Source of the DNA: 54-19 sp038210655
Lineage (GTDB): Bacteria; Chloroflexota; Chloroflexia; Chloroheliales; Chloroheliaceae
Direction: 5' to 3'
DNA: 64,000 bases
NCBI GenBank assembly: GCA_038210655.1
Contig: JBBQWM010000024.1
Coordinates: 1 to 64,000, forward strand
Below, in pieces: positions 1 through 7,954 of this stretch (its first letter is position 1; every line of letters starts with the position of its first letter). The position numbers were made by a program, and so were the translations under genes. The notes under the pieces are model-generated. The model was not told the DNA's origin. It made no database searches and was given only the letters and a program-made list of their open reading frames with translations.

Positions 1-61
1 TAAGCAATGATTGTCGACCGCATGCAAGAACCCATACTTGCCCGCATCATAGATAGCCACC

Positions 62-253
62 ATGGCCAAAAGTAATCCGCTATCCTCGCAATTCTTTACC
101 GTGCGCGTGTGGCAAGAGAAACTAAGTGAAGAGCTAGTCGAAGTGCGCTTCCATGTCACCCATGTCCTCAGTGGAGAAACCCGGATCTTCCGTAAGGGTG
201 AAGCGCTACTCGACTATTTAAAGGCGCAGCCTGAGAATGCGCAGCGCGACTAG
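62..253 (+). CDS. conserved small protein, function unknown
   Basis: A 63-residue soluble protein without membrane segment or signal peptide. The central part (FTVRVW near residue 12, then HVTHVLSGETRIFR near 32-45) resembles a short conserved protein I associate with Chloroflexota genomes, which have a similar FTVRVW...HV.SGE.R.FR pattern; no function is known to me. An in-frame stop lies 12 nt upstream, so ATG at 62 is the only good start, although no clear Shine-Dalgarno precedes it. It converges on copA, and a hairpin lies between the two genes. The family resemblance is from memory, and the call as a real gene rests on that pattern. Confidence 0.55.
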   Translation: MAKSNPLSSQFFTVRVWQEKLSEELVEVRFHVTHVLSGETRIFRKGEALLDYLKAQPENAQRD

Positions 254-257
254 CCGA

Positions 258-305
258 ACAGAATGGGAAGCTCCGATGTCAAAGATCGGAACTTCCCTAT
301 TCTGT
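258..305. terminator. hairpin between convergent genes
   Basis: Arms at 258-277 and 285-305 pair over about 20 bp with one bulged base, and a 7-nt loop separates them. It sits just after the stop of the small protein and 24 nt beyond the copA stop, so it is placed to end transcription from both sides. Neither flank has a strong T-run, so intrinsic termination is inferred from position and stem strength only. Confidence 0.45.
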
Positions 306-328
306 CCACTTTCCCAACTGGGCTTAGT

Positions 329-3097
329 CTACATCCTTGCTCTGCGCAGGCGCAACGAATTACTCACCACAAAGATCGAACTAAACGCCATCGCGCCCGC
401 CGCCAACATGGGCGTAAGGAAGCCAAACGCCGCCGCCGGAATTAGGATGATGTTGTAAAAGAAGGCCCAGAACAGGTTCTGCTTGATCTTCCGCATCGTG
501 GCCTTCGAGAGGCTGATAGCGGTCGCGACCGAGCGCACGTCACCCTGGATCAAGGTCACGTCGGCAGCTTCCATCGCAATGTCTGTCCCGGTTCCGACCG
601 CCATTCCCACGTCAGCCTGAGCCAGTGCGGGCGCATCATTAATACCGTCTCCGACCATTGCGACGGTCTTGCCTTCGGCCTGAAGCTGCCGAACCAGCGC
701 AGCCTTATCCTGGGGCAGCACTTCGGCAAAGATACGCTCGATCCCGGCCTGTCGCCCGATAGCCTCGGCAGTGCGCCGATTGTCGCCAGTCATCATTACT
801 GGCTCGATCCCCAACGCCTTGAGTTCGGCGACTCCTTCGCGGCTGCCCGGCTTGATCGTATCGGCTACCGCCACCAGTCCTGCCAGATCGCCCTCAATTG
901 CCACCAGCATGACGGTCTTGCCTTCCGCTTCGAGGCCGCTCATTTGCTGCTCGGCGGCGCTATTCAGGCCGATCTGGTTTTGGGCCATTAGCTTGCGAGT
1001 GCCGACCAGTACTTTGCGTCCGGCAATTTCGGCCCCGACTCCGGCCCCGGTATAGCTCTGAAACTGGCGCGGTTGCTCGTTGGCATCGTCCAGGTAGAGA
1101 CCGCTCGCTCTGGCTCCCTTGACGATAGCCTCACCCAACGGATGTTCGCTACCCTTCTCGACCAGCCCTGCCAACTTCAAGATGGCGCTCTCGTCGATCC
1201 CGTTCAAGCTCACCACGCCGGTTACTTCCGGCTTGCCGCGGGTCAACGTGCCGGTCTTGTCCAGCACGACCGCCTGGATATTGCGGGCGCGTTCGAGGCT
1301 CTCGCCGCCTTTTATCAAAATACCCTGCTCTGCACCAACCCCCGTCCCAACCATAATCGCGGTCGGGGTCGCCAGACCGAGGGCGCAAGGGCAAGCCACC
1401 ACCAACACTGCGACGGCGGGTAATAGCGCCGCCTGGAAACTATGGCCGGTCAGCAGCCAGCCGACAAAGCTTAGGAGCGCGATAGCGATTACAATCGGCA
1501 CGAAGATGCTGCTAATCGCATCGGCCAGACGCTGCACCGGGGCTTTGCTGCCCTGGGCCTGCTCCACCATGCGGATGATCTGTGAGAGTAGCGTGTCGCG
1601 TCCGACTCGGTCGGCCCGCATCCGCAAGAGGCCGTTTTGGTTAACGGTTGCTCCGACCAACTTATCACCGGGCGCTTTTTCGACCGGCAAACTTTCGCCC
1701 GTCAGCATGCTTTCATCGACGCTGCTTTGGCCCTGCTCAACGATGCCATCGGTCGGGATTTTCTCGCCGGGACGCACGATCAGCAAATCACCGACGACAA
1801 CCTCCCCAAGTGGTATATCCTGCTCCTGACCGTTTCGCACCACACGGGCGGTTTTGGCCTGCAAACCCATCAGCTTACGGATCGCCTCGCTGGTGCGGCC
1901 TTTCGCCACCACTTCCAAAAATTTACCCAGATAGATCAGGGTGATAACCAGGGCCACGATCTCGAAATAGGTGATCGCCTCGCCGCCGGTCGGCCCGATG
2001 CTCATCTTGCCGCCGGTCGCATAGTTATTGCCAAAGAGCAGCAACCAGATGCTATAAAGATAGGCTGTAGTCGAACCGAGCGAGATCAGGGTATCCATGT
2101 TGGCGGATAGATGGCGGGCCGTCTTGAGGGCCGTCCGGTGGAATTCCCAACCGACGACCACCCAGACCGGCGTAGTCAGGCTGAAAAGCACCCAATCCCG
2201 CACCCGCGCATCCAGCCAGTTCATCCCAAACATACTGAGAACGAAAACCGGGATGGTTAGCGCAAAGCTCAAAATCAGTAGAGTGCGGCGACGGTCAATC
2301 TCGCGCTTGCGTCGTAAGCTATCCCGATCCAGCGGCTCTTCTTTAGAAGAAGTTTTTTCTGAAGCTTCGGAAATAGTTTTGCTGGTAGGTACAACTTTGA
2401 GCGGGGCAATAGCTTCCGGCAAGTCGCCTGCGCCATCGGCGGCTGCCGGGGCATAGCTGGCAGGTCGGGCATTCCTAACCACCTGTTCGCCGTAGGGCCG
2501 GGCCTTGTATCCGGCGGCCTCGATAGCGCTTACAATCCGGGGTAGATCGACCTGCTGCGGGTCGAAAGTAATCGTGCCGCGTTCGGTCGCCAGATTGACG
2601 TTGACCTTCTCGACCCCCTCGACTTTTTGAACCTTGCGTTCGATCCGATTGACGCAACTCGCGCAGGTCATGCCCTCGATCTCTAGTTCCAATGTAGCGC
2701 TGGCTGGGGCCGTATCCTCTTTTTTATCGATATTAGTTTTGATATTAGTTTTATCGATAGTAGTATTTTCTGCTATTGCTATAACCGGGGCCGGGGCAGA
2801 CCGCGAAACTTCTTCTTCTAAGGGAGTGGCCCGGTAGCCCGCCGCTTCGACCGCTTTTAGCAAGGTCGCTACATCGGCCTGGGCTGGATTGTATTTGACC
2901 GTACCTTTTTCGGTTGCCAGATTGACATTAGCCTCAGCTACGCCCAGCACCTTTTTTAGCTTCTTTTCGATCCGGTTGACGCAACTGGCACAAGTCATGC
3001 CTTCCAATTCGAGCGTAACCGTCGCGGTATCTGCCAACTGGTTATGTTCAGATCTACTTCGATCCTGGGCGGATGGCCCGTTTATAAGTTGTGACAT
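329..3097 (-). CDS. copA: copper-translocating P1B-type ATPase
   Basis: A 922-residue heavy-metal P-type ATPase that exports Cu(I) across the cytoplasmic membrane using ATP. Two N-terminal metal-binding domains each carry GMTCASC (cysteine pairs at 36/39 and 145/148), joined by a Lys/Asp/Thr-rich linker. The transmembrane CPC ion motif is at 569-571, the phosphorylated aspartate is D613 in DKTGTLT, the SEHPLGE nucleotide-domain motif starts near 650, and GDGINDAP precedes the last membrane helices. Length is typical for two-domain CopA. The start has an AAGGTGAGG ribosome-binding site a few bases upstream. The copper-type repressor gene csoR lies 58 nt upstream on the same strand, so both are expected to share the promoter at 3525-3553 and be induced by copper. 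Confidence 0.95.
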   Translation of the reverse strand: MSQLINGPSAQDRSRSEHNQLADTATVTLELEGMTCASCVNRIEKKLKKVLGVAEANVNLATEKGTVKYNPAQADVATLLKAVEAAGYRATPLEEEVSRSAPAPVIAIAENTTIDKTNIKTNIDKKEDTAPASATLELEIEGMTCASCVNRIERKVQKVEGVEKVNVNLATERGTITFDPQQVDLPRIVSAIEAAGYKARPYGEQVVRNARPASYAPAAADGAGDLPEAIAPLKVVPTSKTISEASEKTSSKEEPLDRDSLRRKREIDRRRTLLILSFALTIPVFVLSMFGMNWLDARVRDWVLFSLTTPVWVVVGWEFHRTALKTARHLSANMDTLISLGSTTAYLYSIWLLLFGNNYATGGKMSIGPTGGEAITYFEIVALVITLIYLGKFLEVVAKGRTSEAIRKLMGLQAKTARVVRNGQEQDIPLGEVVVGDLLIVRPGEKIPTDGIVEQGQSSVDESMLTGESLPVEKAPGDKLVGATVNQNGLLRMRADRVGRDTLLSQIIRMVEQAQGSKAPVQRLADAISSIFVPIVIAIALLSFVGWLLTGHSFQAALLPAVAVLVVACPCALGLATPTAIMVGTGVGAEQGILIKGGESLERARNIQAVVLDKTGTLTRGKPEVTGVVSLNGIDESAILKLAGLVEKGSEHPLGEAIVKGARASGLYLDDANEQPRQFQSYTGAGVGAEIAGRKVLVGTRKLMAQNQIGLNSAAEQQMSGLEAEGKTVMLVAIEGDLAGLVAVADTIKPGSREGVAELKALGIEPVMMTGDNRRTAEAIGRQAGIERIFAEVLPQDKAALVRQLQAEGKTVAMVGDGINDAPALAQADVGMAVGTGTDIAMEAADVTLIQGDVRSVATAISLSKATMRKIKQNLFWAFFYNIILIPAAAFGFLTPMLAAGAMAFSSIFVVSNSLRLRRARM

Positions 3098-3155
3098 TTT
3101 TCCCTCACCTTTTCGTTGTGCTTGAAGATTTTAGAACTTTACTTACGAAAGTAAC

Positions 3156-3431
3156 TCAAGACTTGACGTAGCGTTTTAAGACGGTCATTACTTCGCTGAT
3201 TTTCTCTGCGCCGTTACCTTCCTGGATCGCCTCGGTCACGCAATGCCGCATATGATCTTCCATCAGCAAAAGCGAGACCTGTTCGAGGGCGGCCTGAACG
3301 CTGGCAACCTGGGTCAGAATATCTACGCAGTATTTATCTTCTTCTACCATGCGCTGCAACCCACGAGTCTGCCCTTCGATCCGGCGCAACCGGGTTAAAA
3401 TCTTTTCTTTGTCCGATCCATAAGAAGCCAT
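3156..3431 (-). CDS. csoR: CsoR-family copper-sensing repressor
   Basis: A 91-residue all-helical metal-sensing repressor. The Cys-His-Cys copper-ligand set of CsoR is visible: Cys in DKYCVDIL (about residue 35), then His and Cys in EDHMRHC (about 60 and 64). Proteins of this family bind palindromic operators as apo-tetramers and release them on binding Cu(I). The gene is the first of an apparent csoR-copA operon, and two GC-rich palindromes of the expected type lie directly upstream, one inside the promoter spacer. That arrangement supports copper-responsive autoregulation. Other CsoR relatives sense nickel, sulfur species or formaldehyde; the C-H-C set and the adjacent CopA favour copper. 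Confidence 0.92.
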   Translation of the reverse strand: MASYGSDKEKILTRLRRIEGQTRGLQRMVEEDKYCVDILTQVASVQAALEQVSLLLMEDHMRHCVTEAIQEGNGAEKISEVMTVLKRYVKS

Positions 3432-3495
3432 TTTCTACCTCTTTCCTAACATTAACCGGGATAAACTGGGTCTATCCATTTTATTTTACTCTACT

Positions 3496-3512
3496 ATACC
3501 CTGGTAGGGTAT
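3496..3512 (-). promoter_or_regulatory. second CsoR-type operator
   Basis: A 17-bp palindrome with perfect 7-bp arms (ATACCCT / AGGGTAT) around GGT. It lies just downstream of the predicted csoR start of transcription. Its arms match the outer bases of the promoter-embedded operator at 3531-3547, 35 bp away centre to centre, so two repressor tetramers could bind the region. Confidence 0.75.
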
Positions 3513-3524
3513 CTATCTAAGGAT

Positions 3525-3553
3525 ATTATAATACCCCCGGTGGGTATTGTCAA
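3525..3553 (-). promoter_or_regulatory. csoR-copA promoter with operator in the spacer
   Basis: Reading on the minus strand, a consensus -35 TTGACA (3553-3548) and a consensus -10 TATAAT (3530-3525) are separated by exactly 17 bp. The spacer, 3547-3531, is itself an operator-like palindrome with arms ATACCC / GGGTAT. This makes a strong housekeeping-sigma promoter that a spacer-bound repressor would block. Transcription should start near 3518, giving a leader of about 85 nt. Confidence 0.85.
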
Positions 3554-3642
3554 GGGGTTGGGGGAAATGCTGAGGAGCAGTTTTTGCACAGAGTTAAAAG
3601 CAGGAACAGCGACCGAAGAATCTCCAGCCCAAATTAGCCAAA

Positions 3643-3686
3643 AATATAGCCTGGAAAGTTTTCTACAAAACTTTCCAGGCTATATT
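3643..3686 (-). terminator. intrinsic terminator of the STAND ATPase gene
   Basis: A perfect 20-bp stem (3643-3662 with 3667-3686) and a 4-nt loop. In minus-strand direction it is followed by TTTTTGG, so it terminates transcripts from the gene ending at 3770. It also insulates the csoR promoter, which lies about 90 bp further on. Confidence 0.8.
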
Positions 3687-3769
3687 CAAAATGTTTAGGA
3701 AGCGATACATTCAGGAAAAAACCGTTTTTATCCTGTGAATCCTGTCTATCCCTGTTAATTGTCCCTAAG

Positions 3770-6604
3770 TCAGACGCTCTGTTCCTCTTCCATCTGGCTC
3801 AGAGCTTCTTCGACCACTTCGGAGGTAGGCGACATGAGCGTCTGGAAGATCGTCAGGGCCTGCTCGACCATCTCTCGACCTTTCTTATGTTCGCCCAGTT
3901 GCCAGTAGAGGACCCCGGCATTGTTCAGGACGGTCGCCTCGGCTTCCTGGTTGCCAACCGCTTGCAGGAAAGGAAGGGCTTGCTGGTAATAGTCGAGAGC
4001 CTGAGTTTTATCGCCCATTTTAGAAAAAACCCGCCCGATATTGGTCAATACCAACGCTTCCCCGCCCCAGTCGTCCACTGCGCCATAAAGCGGCAGAGCT
4101 TGCTGGTAATATTTGAGCGCTCCGGCATTGTCGCTTTGACGAGCCGCCAAACGGCCCATATTGGTCAGGATGTTAGCCTGCCCACCCCGGTCGCCGATAG
4201 TGCGGTAAAGGGTCAGGGCCTGTTCGTAACACTGTTGAGCTTGCTGATGTTTGTATTGGGCCGAATGAACCTGCCCAATATTGCCGAGGGTCGCAGCTTC
4301 ACCAGTTCGGTCGCCTACGGCTTGATAGAGTTCCAGGGCTTGATTGTAATATTCCAGGGCGGGCGATTTCTCATTTAAACGAGTGACTTTGCCCGAAAAA
4401 GTCAGGGTTTGCTCAAAATGCTCTACCCCTTCTTCGGTCCTAAGTAACGGCAATTTCTGCTCGTAATAAGCCATCATCTGCATCTGCCCATCCTGCGCCG
4501 AGTAGGACAGACCGATATTGTTGCGTGTATTGGCCTCACCGCCCTGGTTGCCAACCGAACGATATAACTCTAAAGCCTGATTATAATATTCGAGGGCTTT
4601 TTTGTGTTTGCCCCGGTCGGCATACACCCGCCCGATATTGTTGAGCGTATTCGCTTCGCCGTCGTGGTCTTCCACCGCCTGCCAAAGCGGTAGGGCCTGC
4701 TCGTAAAATTCCAGAGCGTGCGTTTCGTCGCCCCAATCAGCGTAAACCCAGCCAATAGCATCCAGCGTCGCGGCTTCCCCGTTACGGTCGCCCACCGCCC
4801 GCGAGAGTGGTAGAGCCTGCTCGAAATAGCCGACTGCCTGAGCATTTTCGCCCAAATCGGCATAGATCCGCCCGATATTGTTAAGGGTATTCGCTTCGCC
4901 ATCCTGGTCGCTCTGCGAACGCCAGAACTTGAGAGCTTGCTCTAAATAGCTCAAGGCTTTGTTCTTGTCGCCCAGCGAAGAATGTACCTGGCCCAATATA
5001 TCCAAAAAGTGAGCTTCCTCGTGTGGCTGGGCTAACTTCCGGCTCAAGGTCAGGCCCATTTCCAGCCAATCAAGTTGGCGTACCTCGCGCCGCTTGTCCA
5101 GGTAGCGCCGGGTATTGATCGCAAACTGCAAAGCGCGGCGGGCTAATTCGTCGCTCGGCGTACCTTCGGCGACCTGGGCCGTCAACCCTAACCCAACCGT
5201 ATGGACGTGTGGAAGATAGGGGGTTAACTGGCCCCATTCTTCGGGCGGCAACTGGTTGAACTTAGCCGTAAACTCGATTACGTGGTTTTCGTAACGATAA
5301 CGGACAGCGGTCTGGGTTGGATCGACTTTTAGCAAACCCATCGCATAAGATTGCAACAGGGGATGTTGGCGATACCAGCCATCGCCATAGTTGCTGCTAG
5401 TTCCGTTATCAACTTCCAAGAGCGAGAGAAGCCGCAAATGATCGCAATAATCCTCCACATCGCTGGCATCGACATCCCAGAGCGCCGCCAGCATTGGCAA
5501 ATTAAAAGGCTGGTTGTAGGCCAACACCCCTAACGCCAGGAAGCGGGCCTGATCGTCTTTTTCGAGTTCGGATAGACTGTAAGAGAGGGCCAGGGTCAGG
5601 TTATCTTCGCGGCCTTCGCCCTGTTCCAACTTTAATTTGCTAAAGTCGGTCCCTGCCGCCAACCCACTTCGGTAGGCTACGACCTGCTCGACCAGGGCTT
5701 TGACCTGGTTCGCTTTGGATAGCACCCGCTTGGCCGCCAGCGCCAACGCCAGGGGATGCCCGCCCAATACTTCCGACAATTCAGCCAGAACTTTCGGGTC
5801 GGCACTCGGTAGATAGGTTTTTAACAGATCCACCCCTTCCGAATTTTCCAGGCGACCCAGGCCCAGGTTTTGCGCTCCCAGGCGGATCGCCAGCGCGTTC
5901 GAGCGACTGGTTATCAAAACGGTCGATTCGGCGGGGCAGGCTTCGCGTAATAGGCGCACCGTGTCAACCCCGTTATCCCATACATCGTCCAGGACTACCA
6001 GGGTGCGGGGCGGCTCACAGGCTTCGCACTGGTCTTTAATCAAGCCTTCCAGCATCGCTTTGACCTGACGGGCGAGTTGGGGCAAAGGCTGTGAACCGGG
6101 CGTGAAATTATCATCGGCATACGAGGCCCAACTCAGCAGCAAATTCAGAGGGCTGGGGTTAAGCGTCACGTCGGCCCACAACACGGCCCGAAAGACCTTG
6201 TCATTATAGAATAGTTCGTGGGCAAGCTGACGAGCCAATACGGTCTTACCAATCCCACCTAGCCCCTGGATCGAGATCAAACTGTTACCAACAGTTGATT
6301 TTAAGCGCGTCTTCAATTCTTCCAGATCGGTCGCCCGACCACCAAAATTATCTGGACGCGAAGGCGGCGAAGGACACAGACGGGGTCTACCACCGCTCAC
6401 ACCACCCTTCGAGTTGCTAGAACTAAGGGCATCCAATTCGGATTGAAATTGCTCAATCTGTTCGCGAGCATCTTCAATATCCCGTTTGAGCCTGATTCGC
6501 TCTTTGGGGCTTTCCGAAGTGAGCAGCATACTTTCGGCTTCCGAGATAATCTCGTAAGCTTCAGATAAATTCTTTTCCAGTTTTTTACGACGATCTTCAG
6601 CCAT
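3770..6604 (-). CDS. STAND/NB-ARC ATPase with TPR repeats
   Basis: A 944-residue signal-transduction ATPase. Residues 1-60 are a charged helical segment with no enzymatic domain that I recognise. The NB-ARC core follows: Walker A GLGGIGKT at 114-121, Walker B LVVLDDVW at 202-209, an ITSR sensor-like motif near 231 and GHPLAL at 283-288, the counterpart of the plant GLPLA motif. A winged-helix-like linker region is followed by roughly nine tetratricopeptide repeats of about 40 residues (540-925), many with the pattern NIGRVY...A..YYEQALPLY. Such proteins oligomerise on ligand sensing; known members act as transcription regulators or in antiviral defence. No effector is fused, so any output must come from the short N-terminus or a partner. 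No clear partner is adjacent; the divergent small gene at 6861 is the only candidate. Confidence 0.88.
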   Translation of the reverse strand: MAEDRRKKLEKNLSEAYEIISEAESMLLTSESPKERIRLKRDIEDAREQIEQFQSELDALSSSNSKGGVSGGRPRLCPSPPSRPDNFGGRATDLEELKTRLKSTVGNSLISIQGLGGIGKTVLARQLAHELFYNDKVFRAVLWADVTLNPSPLNLLLSWASYADDNFTPGSQPLPQLARQVKAMLEGLIKDQCEACEPPRTLVVLDDVWDNGVDTVRLLREACPAESTVLITSRSNALAIRLGAQNLGLGRLENSEGVDLLKTYLPSADPKVLAELSEVLGGHPLALALAAKRVLSKANQVKALVEQVVAYRSGLAAGTDFSKLKLEQGEGREDNLTLALSYSLSELEKDDQARFLALGVLAYNQPFNLPMLAALWDVDASDVEDYCDHLRLLSLLEVDNGTSSNYGDGWYRQHPLLQSYAMGLLKVDPTQTAVRYRYENHVIEFTAKFNQLPPEEWGQLTPYLPHVHTVGLGLTAQVAEGTPSDELARRALQFAINTRRYLDKRREVRQLDWLEMGLTLSRKLAQPHEEAHFLDILGQVHSSLGDKNKALSYLEQALKFWRSQSDQDGEANTLNNIGRIYADLGENAQAVGYFEQALPLSRAVGDRNGEAATLDAIGWVYADWGDETHALEFYEQALPLWQAVEDHDGEANTLNNIGRVYADRGKHKKALEYYNQALELYRSVGNQGGEANTRNNIGLSYSAQDGQMQMMAYYEQKLPLLRTEEGVEHFEQTLTFSGKVTRLNEKSPALEYYNQALELYQAVGDRTGEAATLGNIGQVHSAQYKHQQAQQCYEQALTLYRTIGDRGGQANILTNMGRLAARQSDNAGALKYYQQALPLYGAVDDWGGEALVLTNIGRVFSKMGDKTQALDYYQQALPFLQAVGNQEAEATVLNNAGVLYWQLGEHKKGREMVEQALTIFQTLMSPTSEVVEEALSQMEEEQSV

Positions 6605-6860
6605 TACAGAACACCTTTTGCAATCTTACAACTACCCTACAACCTAATCAGGGTTCCTCTAAATACTTTACCTTAAGTATACCAGATTAGATAAAGTAGA
6701 AAAAGTATTTCGGCCTGCACATGGGTAAAACGGCTAACTTTTTGGAATTTGCAGAAAATGGTACAATAGGGGCCTAAGTGTTCGGCCCGCAAAACTAGAA
6801 TGAAGAACCTTATAATATTCTGCTATCTTTATAAACGTTACGAAAGGAGATTTTAGAGCG

Positions 6861-7133
6861 ATGAGTATGAACCAGGAACCCCAGGAAATCCAACCCAAAC
6901 CATTGAGCAAATTACAGAAGCGGCTTTTATTTATTATTCAGCGCAGCCCAGGTCTGCTTACAAACTTGGATTTATTAAACCTGAATGTCCGTCTGGGGGG
7001 AGAGAAAGAGATCGAAGCGGCTCTGCAAGGGCTGGAAGAAGCCGGACTACTCCGCCGCACCGACAAGCGCAAATGGCAACCAACCGAGCGCGGCGCTCAA
7101 CTGGTCATCCCAAAAGACCAATTATCGCGCTAA
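6861..7133 (+). CDS. small winged-helix-like protein
   Basis: A 90-residue protein with no signal or membrane segment. Residues 20-80 read like a winged helix: helices around LQKRLLFIIQRSPG and DLLNLNVRLGGEKEIEAALQGLEEAGLLRR, then a short wing ending in WQPTERGAQLV. This LxxLxxAGLL...Y/WxxTxxG pattern is common in small PadR/MarR-like DNA-binding proteins, but the domain is at the lower size limit and I cannot name a family. The start has a good AAAGGAG site about 12 nt upstream. It is divergent from the STAND ATPase gene across 256 nt, so it may regulate or work with it; that is inference from position only. Confidence 0.65.
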   Translation: MSMNQEPQEIQPKPLSKLQKRLLFIIQRSPGLLTNLDLLNLNVRLGGEKEIEAALQGLEEAGLLRRTDKRKWQPTERGAQLVIPKDQLSR

Positions 7134-7232
7134 AGCGGTCTACCGCAAGTGGCAGAGACATTGGAGTGGTCGGGGCGACTACCAGGGTCGCCTATGACAG
7201 CTCATAGGGCTATTTTAGCTAAATCCAGGCAA

Positions 7233-7766
7233 CTAAGTAAGGGGAGGGTCGTGGTGATCGTTGTACATCAATTTTTCTTCAAGAGTGGTTGAGGTAATTA
7301 AGGTCCCATTAGCATTGTAGATTAGCTGGATAAGCCATCCATATACCTCATCCGGCCAATTTTTCGGAAGCGTATTGGGTAATGCTCCCAAAGCTTTGGC
7401 AATCTCAAGCAGTTTTTCGTGATGCCAGCAGATTAAAATGTTGGCTCCATTAAACTCTGAACTGGTTTGAATATAGTTAACCAACTCAGCAATGTCCTTA
7501 TCACTATCCGTAAAAAGGTTGTTGATCTTAAGATTAAGTTGTAGTGCTAAAGGTTGAATGGTCAGGTAAGAGCGGTTACTGTGCGAAGATTGAGCGGTAG
7601 CAAAAAGGTAATCGAGCTTAATAAGCGCAGAATTGATCTGAAAATTCTGGAAGTAACTAACATAGGCCATCGCCCGCGCCTTACCAGCTGCCGTTAAGCC
7701 TAGATCGGTAGGATCGGTGGGCTTCTCGCCGTGACGGATCAAGAGAATGTTAGTATTCCGGGGCAT
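7233..7766 (-). CDS. histidine phosphatase superfamily protein
   Basis: A 177-residue protein with the N-terminal RHGEK signature (RHG at about 12-14) that carries the phospho-accepting histidine in the phosphoglycerate-mutase-like superfamily. A second histidine pair occurs in ILICWHHEKLLEIAKALG near 110, where the family has its catalytic second histidine. It is shorter than true phosphoglycerate mutases and is more likely a small phosphatase of unknown substrate. An AAAGGAG site lies 7 nt before the start. Base composition is visibly more AT-rich than the neighbouring genes (codons such as ATT, TTA and AAT dominate), which may mean later acquisition. It seems to be a single-gene transcript. 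Confidence 0.8.
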   Translation of the reverse strand: MPRNTNILLIRHGEKPTDPTDLGLTAAGKARAMAYVSYFQNFQINSALIKLDYLFATAQSSHSNRSYLTIQPLALQLNLKINNLFTDSDKDIAELVNYIQTSSEFNGANILICWHHEKLLEIAKALGALPNTLPKNWPDEVYGWLIQLIYNANGTLITSTTLEEKLMYNDHHDPPLT

Positions 7767-7904
7767 TGGTTACTCCTTTTGCACACTGTTTTGATAAAAG
7801 AAAGCTGCGCTAGGAGTATACCACTTCCACCGCTGGCTTTACCACAGTTTTAATAATGACATTTTAAATTAGCTCTTAGATTGTTTGATGAAAGCAATCG
7901 ACGG

Positions 7905-7944
7905 AATAAAAAAGGATCAGGACATAGCCTGATCCTTTTTTATT
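7905..7944. terminator. symmetrical bidirectional terminator
   Basis: A perfect 17-bp stem (7905-7921 with 7928-7944) with a 6-nt loop. A GC-containing core (GGATCAGG) is flanked by A6 on one side and T6 on the other, so it makes a stem plus U-run in either direction. It lies 10 nt after the stop of the molybdopterin hydroxylase gene on the minus strand. Confidence 0.85.
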
Positions 7945-7954
7945 CTTTCACCCT

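Noticed and set aside
1..75. 22-residue frame starting at position 7 before the first gene
   Set aside because: Too short, no ribosome site, and it overlaps the start of the better-supported small protein at 62.
1119..1829. Long plus-strand open frame inside copA
   Set aside because: Antisense shadow of the strongly conserved ATPase; Ser/Pro-rich composition is typical of such shadows.
2986..3000. TGGCACAAGTCATGC resembling a -24/-12 promoter
   Set aside because: Spacing is right, but it lies inside copA coding sequence on the opposite strand at the conserved CASC metal site, with no gene to drive.
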